DNA of 8,982 nucleotides from Candidatus Zhuqueibacterota bacterium 4484_87. Its GTDB lineage: Bacteria; Zhuqueibacterota; Zhuqueibacteria; Thermofontimicrobiales; Thermofontimicrobiaceae. Shown piece after piece: positions 1 through 6,192 of this stretch (position 1 is the stretch's first letter; the number at the start of each line of letters is the position of its first letter). The DNA is taken from assembly GCA_002085355.1 (NCBI GenBank), contig NATN01000077.1, positions 1 to 8,982 of the forward strand. The letters run 5' to 3'. Under the pieces are notes generated by a model that was given only the letters and a program-made list of their open reading frames with translations, made no database searches and was not told the origin of the DNA. A program made the translations under genes and the position numbers.

Positions 1-1344
1 GATGGATTTTTGGGCATCTTCGGGGCTCAAAATTTTTAATGCAACCATTAAAACTGCTGTGACAGCGGCAGCTAAAATGATGGGCATAAGATTGAGAGCA
101 GCAGAGAGCACTAACCCGAATAGCAAAATGAGCGCCAGATTTCCTTTCCATTTTGGTTTTGAATAAATATTCAGGCTGGAAGATACGAGGGTGAAATCTT
201 TTTGGTGATACCATTTTTTGTCAAAGCCTTTTTTTGCCAAAATGAAAAGCGTGTCTCCCGGGCGAAAAACAATGTCTCCGACTTTTTTATTGATTCGCTG
301 ACCGCTGCGATGAATTGCCAGAATGACCGCTTGATATTTATTTCGAAAATTACTGTCACGGACAGTCAGCCCGTTGAGCGGAGAAGATTCTGAAACAACG
401 GCTTCGTAGGTTTTTATTTCATCAGAATCGATATTTTCCAGGTCAAAATCCGAATCCTTTATAACATGCAGGCCGGGCGTTTTTTGCAGTTCATAAATTG
501 TTTGCGGTAGTCCGGTGAAAAACAAGCGGTCATTCAATTTGATTTTTTCATCGGGACCGACAGGCGCGATGATTTTTGTTCCCCTGGTAATCTGGAAAAG
601 AAAAAGCCCTTGCAAATGGCGCAGGTTGGCTTGTTCGATGGTCTTTCCGATATTCGGATATTCTTTGCCGACTTTCATTTCCACGACAAATTCGCGGGTG
701 TTTTCATCCAGTTGTACGATCGGGTCTTTGTGAAAAGGCAGCAAACGATGTCCAACGAGCGCAATGAATAGCAATCCTAAAATGGCAACTGGCAGGCCGA
801 CTTTGGTGATTTCAAAGAAAGTGAAACCCGAGTAGCCGTGGTCCATCAGCATTCCATGAATGATCAGGTTCGTACTGGTACCGATTAGCGTTGTAACGCC
901 GCCTAAAATAGCAGCGTAGGAGAGCGGAATTAAAAATTTTGAAGCAGCTAAATTGTTCTTTTTTGTCCAACTTTTGACGATGGGAATGAGAGACGCGACA
1001 ATTGGAGTATTATTCAGAAAAGCGGAAAGTCCTGCCACCGGAAATAAAAATCTGATGTAGCGGACAAATGTGCTCGTGTTTCCATTTCCTAAAATTTGCA
1101 ATATGATATTTTCAAAAGCGCCTGAGCTTTGCAAGGCTGCGCTAACAATGAACAAAAATCCGACAGTGAGCATTCCTTTATTGGAAAAACCGTTAAATGC
1201 TTCATCAATAGAAACAACATTACCAAGCGTGAGCAGCAATAAAGCTGTGAATACAATGAGCGCCGGTTTGAAATATTCTTTTGCCAGCGCAATTGACATG
1301 AGAATGATAATTATTGTCGTGTACCAGAACTCAAAATTCATCAT
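1..1344 (-). CDS. SLC13/DASS-family anion permease with two TrkA-C domains (partial, C-terminus outside window)
   Basis: Inner-membrane transporter, probably sodium-coupled, for dicarboxylates, sulfate or a similar anion; the substrate cannot be read from sequence. The minus frame is open for 448 codons from the ATG at 1344 to the window edge, with an in-frame stop just upstream (1369-1371). Hydrophobic helices cover about residues 5-205. They include the family's asparagine-rich hairpin motif LNNTP (N111, N112) and the substrate/ion loop GTSTNL (155-160). Two soluble RCK_C/TrkA-C-like domains follow, at about 217-282 and 313-370. Membrane helices resume near residue 385, where the second half of the permease should begin. 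SLC13-TrkA-C proteins are usually near 590 residues, so about three quarters is present. A second in-frame ATG directly follows the first, so the start may be at 1341. The upstream sequence tcgggaaa is only a weak ribosome site. It is divergent from the acyl-CoA ligase gene. The family call is firm. Confidence 0.93.
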   Translation of the reverse strand, partial: MMNFEFWYTTIIIILMSIALAKEYFKPALIVFTALLLLTLGNVVSIDEAFNGFSNKGMLTVGFLFIVSAALQSSGAFENIILQILGNGNTSTFVRYIRFLFPVAGLSAFLNNTPIVASLIPIVKSWTKKNNLAASKFLIPLSYAAILGGVTTLIGTSTNLIIHGMLMDHGYSGFTFFEITKVGLPVAILGLLFIALVGHRLLPFHKDPIVQLDENTREFVVEMKVGKEYPNIGKTIEQANLRHLQGLFLFQITRGTKIIAPVGPDEKIKLNDRLFFTGLPQTIYELQKTPGLHVIKDSDFDLENIDSDEIKTYEAVVSESSPLNGLTVRDSNFRNKYQAVILAIHRSGQRINKKVGDIVFRPGDTLFILAKKGFDKKWYHQKDFTLVSSSLNIYSKPKWKGNLALILLFGLVLSAALNLMPIILAAAVTAVLMVALKILSPEDAQKSI

Positions 1345-1580
1345 TTTCCCGATAAATTTTATAATTTGTTATATAACCAATACATGCAAATTTGAAAATT
1401 GGCGAAATGCTATTGAAATGCAGATTTACTTTGCAAATTTTGAGCCAGAATTAATTTGCGCGAAATCAACGAGAAATTTACCAGCAAAACTTATTAGTTT
1501 GTGTTGAATTTAGCCTACAATGAATAGCTCACTTTTCATTTGAATAAATTAAGTCCCGCATAAAAAAAGCAAAATTTACC

Positions 1581-1609
1581 TTGAATAAATTCATTAAAAA
1601 TATTATATT
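1581..1609 (+). promoter_or_regulatory. Candidate sigma-70-like promoter for the acyl-CoA ligase gene
   Basis: TTGAAT (1581-1586) and TATATT (1604-1609) are separated by exactly 17 bp and lie about 90 bp before the ATG at 1699. Spacing fits the sigma-70 consensus and each box is a near match. In this AT-rich gap such matches arise easily by chance, so it is a candidate only. Confidence 0.3.
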
Positions 1610-1643
1610 TAATTTAATTGTAATTCATGTTTTTAATGCGTAG

Positions 1644-1668
1644 TTGAAATGTGAAGAATTGAAATGTG
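1644..1668. repeat. Tandem 10-bp direct repeat, possible operator
   Basis: TTGAAATGTG at 1644-1653 is repeated exactly at 1659-1668, a 15-bp period. It lies between the candidate promoter and the ribosome site of the CoA ligase gene, a position where a bound repressor or an mRNA-binding factor could act. Function is inferred from position only. Confidence 0.4.
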
Positions 1669-1686
1669 TAATGATGTCATGTAATT

Positions 1687-1693
1687 GGAGGAG
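1687..1693 (+). promoter_or_regulatory. Strong Shine-Dalgarno site GGAGGAG
   Basis: GGAGGAG ends 5 nt before the ATG at 1699. It is the best ribosome site in the window, fixes the start of the CoA ligase and suggests high translation. Confidence 0.8.
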
Positions 1694-1698
1694 TAATT

Positions 1699-3816
1699 AT
1701 GTCGAATCAAATTGATGCGATTATGAACCCGAAATCGATTGCGGTGGTTGGCGCATCCAATCGGCCGGGAAGTGTTGGATTAGCAGTAATAAGTAATTTA
1801 ATTAAGGGCGGTTATCAGGGAGTGTTGTATCCGGTAAATCCAAAGACTCAATCAGTTCAAAGTATAAAATCGTACCCGTCCCTTTCGGATATTCCTGATC
1901 AGATTGATTTAGCCGTAATTATCGTGCCGGCAAAGGTTGTCAGCAATGTCCTGGAGGAAGCAGGTAAAAAAGGCGTCAAAGGCGCAGTAGTGATTACGGC
2001 AGGTTTCAAAGAGGTCGGCGGTGAAGGCGTTGAATTGGAAAATAAATTGCGCGAGACCGCCCACGAATACGGCATCAGCGTGATCGGGCCCAACTGCCTG
2101 GGCGTGATCAATAACGATGCCCACATTAGGATGAATGCCAGTTTTGCAACAAAAATGCCTCTCCCCGGAAATATCGCTTTTATTTCCCAGTCAGGCGCTC
2201 TGTGTACGTCAGTTCTGGATTATGCGGACGGGCGCCACATTGGATTTTCAAAATTCATTAGTTTCGGCAATAAAGCGGATGTGAATGAAATTGATTTATT
2301 GAATTATTTGAAAGATGATCCGGAAACAGACGTAATTTTGATGTATCTAGAAGATATTTCCGACGGTCATAAATTCTTAGAGGTCGCACGCGATATTGCC
2401 TGGAATGCGAGAAAACCGATGATCGCGCTCAAATCCGGCAGATCTGCGGCAGGCGCCCGGGCAGCGGCTTCCCACACAGGATCCCTGGCAGGTTCTGACT
2501 CAGCCTATGATGCAATTTTCCGCCAGAGCGGCATTCAGCGTGTGGACCGAATTGATGAACTGCTCGATTATGGTGTGGCTTTCGCGCAACAGCCTTTACC
2601 AGAAAACAACAGAATTGCTATTATTACTAATGCTGGTGGCCCTGGAATTATGGCAACTGATGCTGCAATCAGGACAGGTCTGGAAATTGCCGAATTTTCT
2701 GAAGCGACAAAAGAAAAACTCAAGCGTGATCTTCCGCCAACGGCTTCGATAAATAATCCCGTGGACGTTATCGGAGATGCGACGCATGAACGTTACGAAG
2801 CTTCGATCCGCCACATTTTGCTGGATGAAAATGTAGATGGTGCGATTGTGATTTTAACGCCACAGGCGATGACCGACATTGTGGAAACAGCGCAAGTTGT
2901 TCCTCGTGCCGCAGAATTGATCAACAAACCAGTGCTGTGCTCGTTCATGGGGATTGTCGATGTTTCTGAAGGAATCAAAGTTTTGGAGAAAAACGGTTTC
3001 CCCAATTACGCCTTTCCAGAGCAGGCGGTACGCGCCATGGCTTCCATGGTTCGCTACAGCGATCACATGAAATACGGCGATCGGGATTATGTGCATTATG
3101 ACGTCAACGAAGAAGCTGTCCGTGAAATTATTCGGACAAAGTTGAAAGATAGAGATTCCAGTTACCTGACGCAGCAGGAAGCAAATGTCATTCTGAAACA
3201 TTACGGCTTTCCGGTGCTGCCGAGCAAGTTGATCACAGATGTCAAACAGATCCCAGATGCGGGGAAAGAAATCGGTTATCCTGTGGTGATGAAAATTATG
3301 TCCCCGGATATCGTCCACAAATTTGATGCTGGCGGAGTGATTTTGAAAATTCACTCTGACGAAGAAGCGCGGCAAGCGTATGAAAAAATTTTAGAAAATG
3401 CCCGCGCCTACAAAGCTGATGCCAAAATCGAAGGTGTACTCATGGAGAAAATGGCGGGTAAAGGCATTGAAGTCATTCTTGGCGCTTTTAAGGATCCCAA
3501 GTTTGGGCCCATGGTGATGTTTGGTCTTGGCGGCACTTTTGTTGAAGTAATGAAAGATGTCAGTTTTCGTCTCGCACCCATGTGGAAGTTGAGCGCTGAA
3601 CGAATGATCAAAACAACTAAAAGTTACAAATTGCTCCAGGGCGTTCGCGGCAATCCTCCCTCAGACATCGAGGCAATTCAAGATTGCATTTTGCGTCTGT
3701 CCCAATTAGTAACCGAACATCCTGAAATAGCGGAACTGGACATGAATCCTCTGATTGTCTATCCCGAAGGTCAGGGATGCTCCGTGGCAGATTCGAGGAT
3801 TTTATTGAAAAAGTAA
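1699..3816 (+). CDS. Acetate/acyl-CoA ligase (ADP-forming), fused alpha-beta subunits
   Basis: A cytoplasmic enzyme of the acyl-CoA synthetase (NDP-forming) superfamily. It interconverts acyl-CoA + ADP + phosphate with acid + CoA + ATP, and in fermenters makes ATP while releasing acetate or branched acids. The 705-residue length is usual for the fused bacterial form. Order: a CoA-binding Rossmann domain at about 8-135 (VVGASNRPGSVG at 16-27, GPNCLG at 130-135); succinyl-CoA-ligase-like domains at about 150-455 with the phosphorylated histidine H259 in SHTGSLAG; an acidic linker; and a C-terminal ATP-grasp domain at about 485-705. The ATP-grasp part carries the second conserved histidine H540 in SPDIVHKFDAGGV, the GLGGTFVEV loop and LDMNPLIV near the end. 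No GNAT domain follows, so it is not a Pat-type acetyltransferase. Start fixed by GGAGGAG; an intrinsic terminator follows directly, so it is probably monocistronic. The acyl substrate is not determinable. Confidence 0.95.
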   Translation: MSNQIDAIMNPKSIAVVGASNRPGSVGLAVISNLIKGGYQGVLYPVNPKTQSVQSIKSYPSLSDIPDQIDLAVIIVPAKVVSNVLEEAGKKGVKGAVVITAGFKEVGGEGVELENKLRETAHEYGISVIGPNCLGVINNDAHIRMNASFATKMPLPGNIAFISQSGALCTSVLDYADGRHIGFSKFISFGNKADVNEIDLLNYLKDDPETDVILMYLEDISDGHKFLEVARDIAWNARKPMIALKSGRSAAGARAAASHTGSLAGSDSAYDAIFRQSGIQRVDRIDELLDYGVAFAQQPLPENNRIAIITNAGGPGIMATDAAIRTGLEIAEFSEATKEKLKRDLPPTASINNPVDVIGDATHERYEASIRHILLDENVDGAIVILTPQAMTDIVETAQVVPRAAELINKPVLCSFMGIVDVSEGIKVLEKNGFPNYAFPEQAVRAMASMVRYSDHMKYGDRDYVHYDVNEEAVREIIRTKLKDRDSSYLTQQEANVILKHYGFPVLPSKLITDVKQIPDAGKEIGYPVVMKIMSPDIVHKFDAGGVILKIHSDEEARQAYEKILENARAYKADAKIEGVLMEKMAGKGIEVILGAFKDPKFGPMVMFGLGGTFVEVMKDVSFRLAPMWKLSAERMIKTTKSYKLLQGVRGNPPSDIEAIQDCILRLSQLVTEHPEIAELDMNPLIVYPEGQGCSVADSRILLKK

Positions 3817-3826
3817 TTGAGAAATA

Positions 3827-3865
3827 AAAAAAGCCCGGTCTTTTTTGAAACGATCGGGCTTTTTT
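3827..3865 (+). terminator. Intrinsic terminator of the acyl-CoA ligase gene
   Basis: Arms 3827-3840 and 3852-3865 pair over 14 positions, with core AAGCCCG/CGGGCTT, one G-U pair and an 11-nt T-rich loop. The right arm ends in six T's. It starts 10 bp after the ligase stop codon. The A-run on the left means it could also terminate minus-strand transcripts. Confidence 0.88.
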
Positions 3866-4086
3866 GCAAATAACAAGATAAGGGGATTCCTGAATTTGAT
3901 TTAATTGCTGTGATTTTGTGAAACAAAAGAACGTTGGAATCAAAAAAGTAAAATGAGAAAAAAAATAGCAAAAATGTGCACAGGACAGCATTAGCACATA
4001 TCATTAGCCGATAATTAATTGTATAGAAAATATTGCTAAAATTTTACTTGATATTGTTGAAAATTTTTAAGATATTGAAAAATAAA

Positions 4087-4116
4087 AAAAAGCTCGGGCA
4101 CCACTCCGAGCTTTTT
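4087..4116 (+). terminator. Orphan intrinsic-terminator-like hairpin
   Basis: AAAAAGCTCGG (4087-4097) pairs with CCGAGCTTTTT (4106-4116) across an 8-nt loop. A-tract and T-tract flanks make it able to work on either strand. It lies about 220 bp past the ligase terminator, and no gene ends just before it on either strand. It could end a small RNA or be a backup terminator. Confidence 0.7.
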
Positions 4117-4207
4117 GAAGGAGAAAAGCACCAAGATGTTTTATAAGGAACACAAAGAGGGAGGTATTTAGGGTCTTTTTTATTTTAAAAATTTTGTTTT
4201 CAAATTT

Positions 4208-4271
4208 GGGCGTGCCACATCCCATCATCATCACTCGCTTGTCCAGCGGTTTCCCAGCACGCCCTTTTTTT
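4208..4271 (+). ncRNA. GC-rich long-range hairpin followed by T7: possible small RNA 3' end or repeat element
   Basis: GGGCGTGC (4208-4215) is perfectly complementary to GCACGCCC (4257-4264), followed by seven T's. The 41-nt interior contains a CATCATCATCAC stretch and a small nested stem, CGCT/AGCG, near 4235-4248. GC content contrasts sharply with the surroundings. The T-run on one side only suggests plus-strand transcription ending here. Alternatives are an oversized intrinsic terminator, or a REP- or MITE-like palindromic unit. No known RNA family is recognised. Confidence 0.35.
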
Positions 4272-4504
4272 GTCTCTTGAATCGCTCTCGCCTTAATATA
4301 TAACAAACAGCGTGCCAAAGATTTTAACAAAACTATAACTTAATAAGAAACAATTAGTAAGGTCGGTTTGTGAAGTCCGGGTTGATAATGTATGTCGCTT
4401 TTCGAGAGGAGCATTTGTTTAAATCTCGGCATGCAAAATAAATGTGACTTTCGTGTAAACAACCAATAGACTATTTTTAAATGAATTAATGATGAATTGT
4501 AAAA

Positions 4505-4541
4505 GTGTTCAAAATCCGGCGTGGTTTCGGAGTTTGAACAC
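4505..4541. repeat. 37-bp imperfect palindrome
   Basis: GTGTTCAAA (4505-4513) pairs with TTTGAACAC (4533-4541). After one A/G mismatch, TCCG (4515-4518) pairs with CGGA (4528-4531), leaving a 9-nt loop. No T-run follows, so it does not look like an intrinsic terminator. It may be an operator, a leader hairpin for the downstream cluster, or the end hairpin of a lost transposon. Confidence 0.6.
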
Positions 4542-4579
4542 AGTACAAAGAATGGGACGTCCAAAAGATGGGCACGGCA

Positions 4580-4617
4580 ATTCCGATGACTTTTTACTTG
4601 CAATTTTTAATCGGAAT
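4580..4617. repeat. 8-bp inverted repeat with 22-nt loop
   Basis: ATTCCGAT (4580-4587) and ATCGGAAT (4610-4617) are perfectly complementary. The sequence after it is T-rich but interrupted, so at best it is a weak terminator or leader structure about 75 bp before the DUF523 gene start. Confidence 0.4.
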
Positions 4618-4680
4618 AGTTATTTTGTTTAGAAATCCTATCACTTTTTCACACGGAGTAAAACCAAATCAATAATATTT

Positions 4681-4684
4681 GAGG
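4681..4684 (+). promoter_or_regulatory. Shine-Dalgarno site that decides the DUF523 start
   Basis: GAGG is followed by A-rich sequence and a TTG at 4694, a 9-nt spacing. The same GAGG overlaps the alternative upstream TTG at 4679, so it cannot serve that start. This favours 4694. Confidence 0.6.
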
Positions 4685-4693
4685 AAAAATAAA

Positions 4694-5170
4694 TTGATCT
4701 TAATCAGTGGTTGCCTCTTGGGTGCAAATACGCGCTATGACGGAGAGAATAATCGTTTTTCACATCCACGACTGATGAGTTTGCTGGCGCAAGGCCAGTT
4801 GCTTCCTGTTTGTCCAGAGGTCGCCGGTGGGTTGGAAACGCCGCGCTTGCCGGCGGAAATTATCAGAGGCGACGGAAAGGATGTTCTTGCGGGAAAATGT
4901 TCTGTTGTGGATAACGCTGGCGTTGATGTCACTGAAAAATTTCTTGCTGGCGCCGAAATCGCTCTGTCTGTGGCGAAACTTCTGAAAATTAAAGCGGCAA
5001 TTCTCAAGGACGGCAGTCCGTCTTGTGGATCCACATATATTTATGACGGTACGTTTTCAGACAAGGAAGTGAAGGGATGCGGAGTAACGGCAGCGTTGTT
5101 GGAGGAAAATGGTATCGAAGTTTACAGCGAAAATAATCTGGAACAGCTCATTGCAAAATTGCAGGACTAA
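4694..5170 (+). CDS. DUF523 family protein, thiouracil desulfurase (TudS)-like
   Basis: A small cytoplasmic protein of 158 residues, normal for DUF523. Characterised members (TudS) bind a [4Fe-4S] cluster through three cysteines and remove sulfur from 2-thiouracil. All three motifs are present: SGCLLGANTRYDG with C7, VCPEVAGGLETPRLPAEI with C40 followed by the conserved glutamate, and KDGSPSCGSTYIYDG with C111. The short stretch GCGVTAALL near 128-136 is also typical. The longest frame starts at a TTG at 4679. I prefer TTG 4694 because GAGG is correctly spaced and MILISGCLLG matches the usual N-terminus of the family; 4679 would add five residues. It is first in a plus-strand cluster, 37 bp before the glycosylase gene. 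Family membership is firm; desulfurase activity on free thiouracil is inferred from relatives. Some family members carry an extra DUF1722 domain; this one does not. Confidence 0.92.
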   Translation: MILISGCLLGANTRYDGENNRFSHPRLMSLLAQGQLLPVCPEVAGGLETPRLPAEIIRGDGKDVLAGKCSVVDNAGVDVTEKFLAGAEIALSVAKLLKIKAAILKDGSPSCGSTYIYDGTFSDKEVKGCGVTAALLEENGIEVYSENNLEQLIAKLQD

Positions 5171-5207
5171 TTCGTAAAAAAATCATTTTAAATTTTTGAT
5201 TAATCCC

Positions 5208-6107
5208 ATGCCTGAATATCCAGATATTTGTATCTACGTAGAAAAATTGAAGACACTCCTCTCCGGTGAACGATTAGAAAATTTTCGCGTTCTCAATCCG
5301 TTTGTGCTGCGTTCGGTTTCTCCCTCGCCTGCTGAATTCGTTGATAAGAAAATTGTGGATTTTCATCGCATTGGCAAACGGATTATCTTTGAGTGCGAAG
5401 ATGAATTTTTCGTCGTTGTGCATTTGATGGTTGCGGGAAGATTCCATTGGAAAGATCGCGACAAGAATGTTGCACGAAAAGTTGCGCTGGCTGCTTTCAA
5501 CTTTTCCAAAGGAACACTTTGGTTAACCGAAGCTTCCACGCAAAAGCGAGCTTCAATTCACTGCGTGAAGGGCAAAGAAAATTTAAGCAAATTTGACCGC
5601 GGTGGTCTGGAAGTCATGGATGCCGCGTTTGATGAATTTCGCGAAAGACTCTGCTCTGAAAATCACACGATCAAACGGTCATTGACCGATCCCACGCTTT
5701 TCAGTGGCATTGGCAATGCGTATTCAGATGAAATTTTGCATCGAGCGCGTTTGTCGCCCATTCTGCAGAGCCAGAAAATGACGGACGAACAAATCGAACA
5801 GCTTTTTCAGGCGACAAAAGATGTGCTGGCAGAATGGACCGAGCGACTACGCAAAGAAAACGAAGACAATTTTCCGGAAAAAGTGACTGCATTTCACGAT
5901 AAGATGGCTGTACACGGCAAATTTGGCGAGCCGTGTCCGGTATGCGGCACTCCTATTCAGCGAATTCGTTATGCCAGCAATGAGACCAACTATTGCTCCA
6001 CATGTCAAACTGGCGGGAAGATTTTAGCAGACAGGGCACTGTCTCGATTGCTGAAGAATGATTGGCCGCGCTCGATCGAGGAATTGGAAGACCGAATTTC
6101 GGAATAA
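5208..6107 (+). CDS. Fpg/Nei-family DNA glycosylase, divergent subfamily
   Basis: A base-excision-repair enzyme of the formamidopyrimidine-DNA glycosylase fold, 299 residues. The start is ATG 5208 rather than TTG 5196: Fpg enzymes need proline directly after the initiator Met, and this gives MPEYPD with P2 (nucleophile) and E3. Also visible are K57 in IGKRIIF; HLMVAGR (72-78) in place of the usual HLGMSG; the helix-two-turn-helix region at about 148-205 with FSGIGNAYSDEILHRARLSP, including N170; and a C-terminal zinc finger with C243, C246, C263 and C266. Two departures from classical MutM stand out. The DPRRFG-type loop is replaced by TEASTQKRASIH (107-118), and the zinc-finger arginine position reads ASNETNYC. 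I recall this pattern in a distinct Fpg-like subfamily, so it is probably not decay. Substrate specificity may differ from 8-oxoguanine. No clear Shine-Dalgarno site is seen; it may be translationally coupled to the DUF523 gene. Confidence 0.9.
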   Translation: MPEYPDICIYVEKLKTLLSGERLENFRVLNPFVLRSVSPSPAEFVDKKIVDFHRIGKRIIFECEDEFFVVVHLMVAGRFHWKDRDKNVARKVALAAFNFSKGTLWLTEASTQKRASIHCVKGKENLSKFDRGGLEVMDAAFDEFRERLCSENHTIKRSLTDPTLFSGIGNAYSDEILHRARLSPILQSQKMTDEQIEQLFQATKDVLAEWTERLRKENEDNFPEKVTAFHDKMAVHGKFGEPCPVCGTPIQRIRYASNETNYCSTCQTGGKILADRALSRLLKNDWPRSIEELEDRISE

Positions 6108-6192
6108 AAGAATTTGACAATTGATTTTTCCAAAAAATTATTTTGTGGTTGAACTTTCAAAATCAGATACACACAAAAAAGGGAATTAGCGC

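Larger units (their letters stand above)
1345..1698. promoter_or_regulatory. Divergent intergenic region with short direct repeats
   Basis: This is a 354-bp, very AT-rich gap between the permease (minus) and the CoA ligase (plus), and must hold both promoters. I see no credible gene in it. An open frame entering it from 1070 is antisense to the permease and looks random. The gap contains repeated short words. TTGAAATG occurs at 1413-1420, 1644-1651 and 1659-1666. GAAATGC occurs at 1404-1410 and 1415-1421. TGCAAATTTGA and a near copy occur at 1385-1395 and 1432-1443. TTGAATAAATT occurs at 1540-1550 and 1581-1591. Some of these could be regulator sites; in such AT-rich DNA some will be chance. 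Confidence 0.5.
3868..4693. other. Long gap without a convincing gene; hairpin-rich
   Basis: These roughly 830 bp hold no frame with recognisable protein features. The minus-strand open frames across 3617-3997, 4067-4330 and 4340-4603 are low-complexity, F/K/S-rich or lack any family motif. Composition is AT-rich apart from a GC-rich island at about 4208-4264. Structures present: a short hairpin at 3974-3999 (ATGTGC/GCACAT), terminator-like hairpins at 4087-4116 and 4208-4271, a strong imperfect palindrome at 4505-4541, and an 8-bp inverted repeat at 4580-4617. The promoter of the downstream DUF523 cluster should also lie here. Possible contents are small RNAs, a leader region or decayed mobile DNA; I cannot choose. 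Confidence 0.6.

Noticed and set aside
1070..1507. Plus-strand open frame of 145 codons
   Set aside because: It lies mostly antisense to the well-supported permease gene, has no recognisable motif and no ribosome site; its tail covers only AT-rich intergenic DNA.
2854..3375. Minus-strand open frame of 173 codons inside the CoA ligase gene
   Set aside because: It is fully antisense to the conserved ligase, is H/F/N-rich and shows no family motif.
3617..3997. Minus-strand open frame of 126 codons across the ligase 3' end
   Set aside because: It reads through the ligase C-terminus and its terminator on the opposite strand; the extra part is low-complexity and F/S-rich.
4136..4171. Eleven-codon frame starting at ATG 4136 after a GGAG
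   Set aside because: It has a plausible ribosome site but is too short and featureless to support as a gene; AAGCACCAAG...AACACAAAGAGGG here may be a worn copy of a common CACAAAG-type repeat, which I cannot confirm.
4221..4233. CAT trinucleotide run as a tandem repeat or CRISPR-like signal
   Set aside because: Only three to four units are present, within a hairpin interior; there is no repeat-spacer pattern in the window.
4067..4330. Minus-strand open frame of 87 codons
   Set aside because: It reads through both terminator-like hairpins, and its sequence is explained by those structures and AT-rich flanks; no motif.
4340..4603. Minus-strand open frame of 87 codons
   Set aside because: It spans the palindrome at 4505-4541, shows no recognisable domain or ribosome site and has random-looking composition.
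5196..5207. Upstream TTG start for the glycosylase
   Set aside because: It would place four residues before the catalytic proline, which in the Fpg family must follow the initiator methionine; the ATG at 5208 satisfies this.
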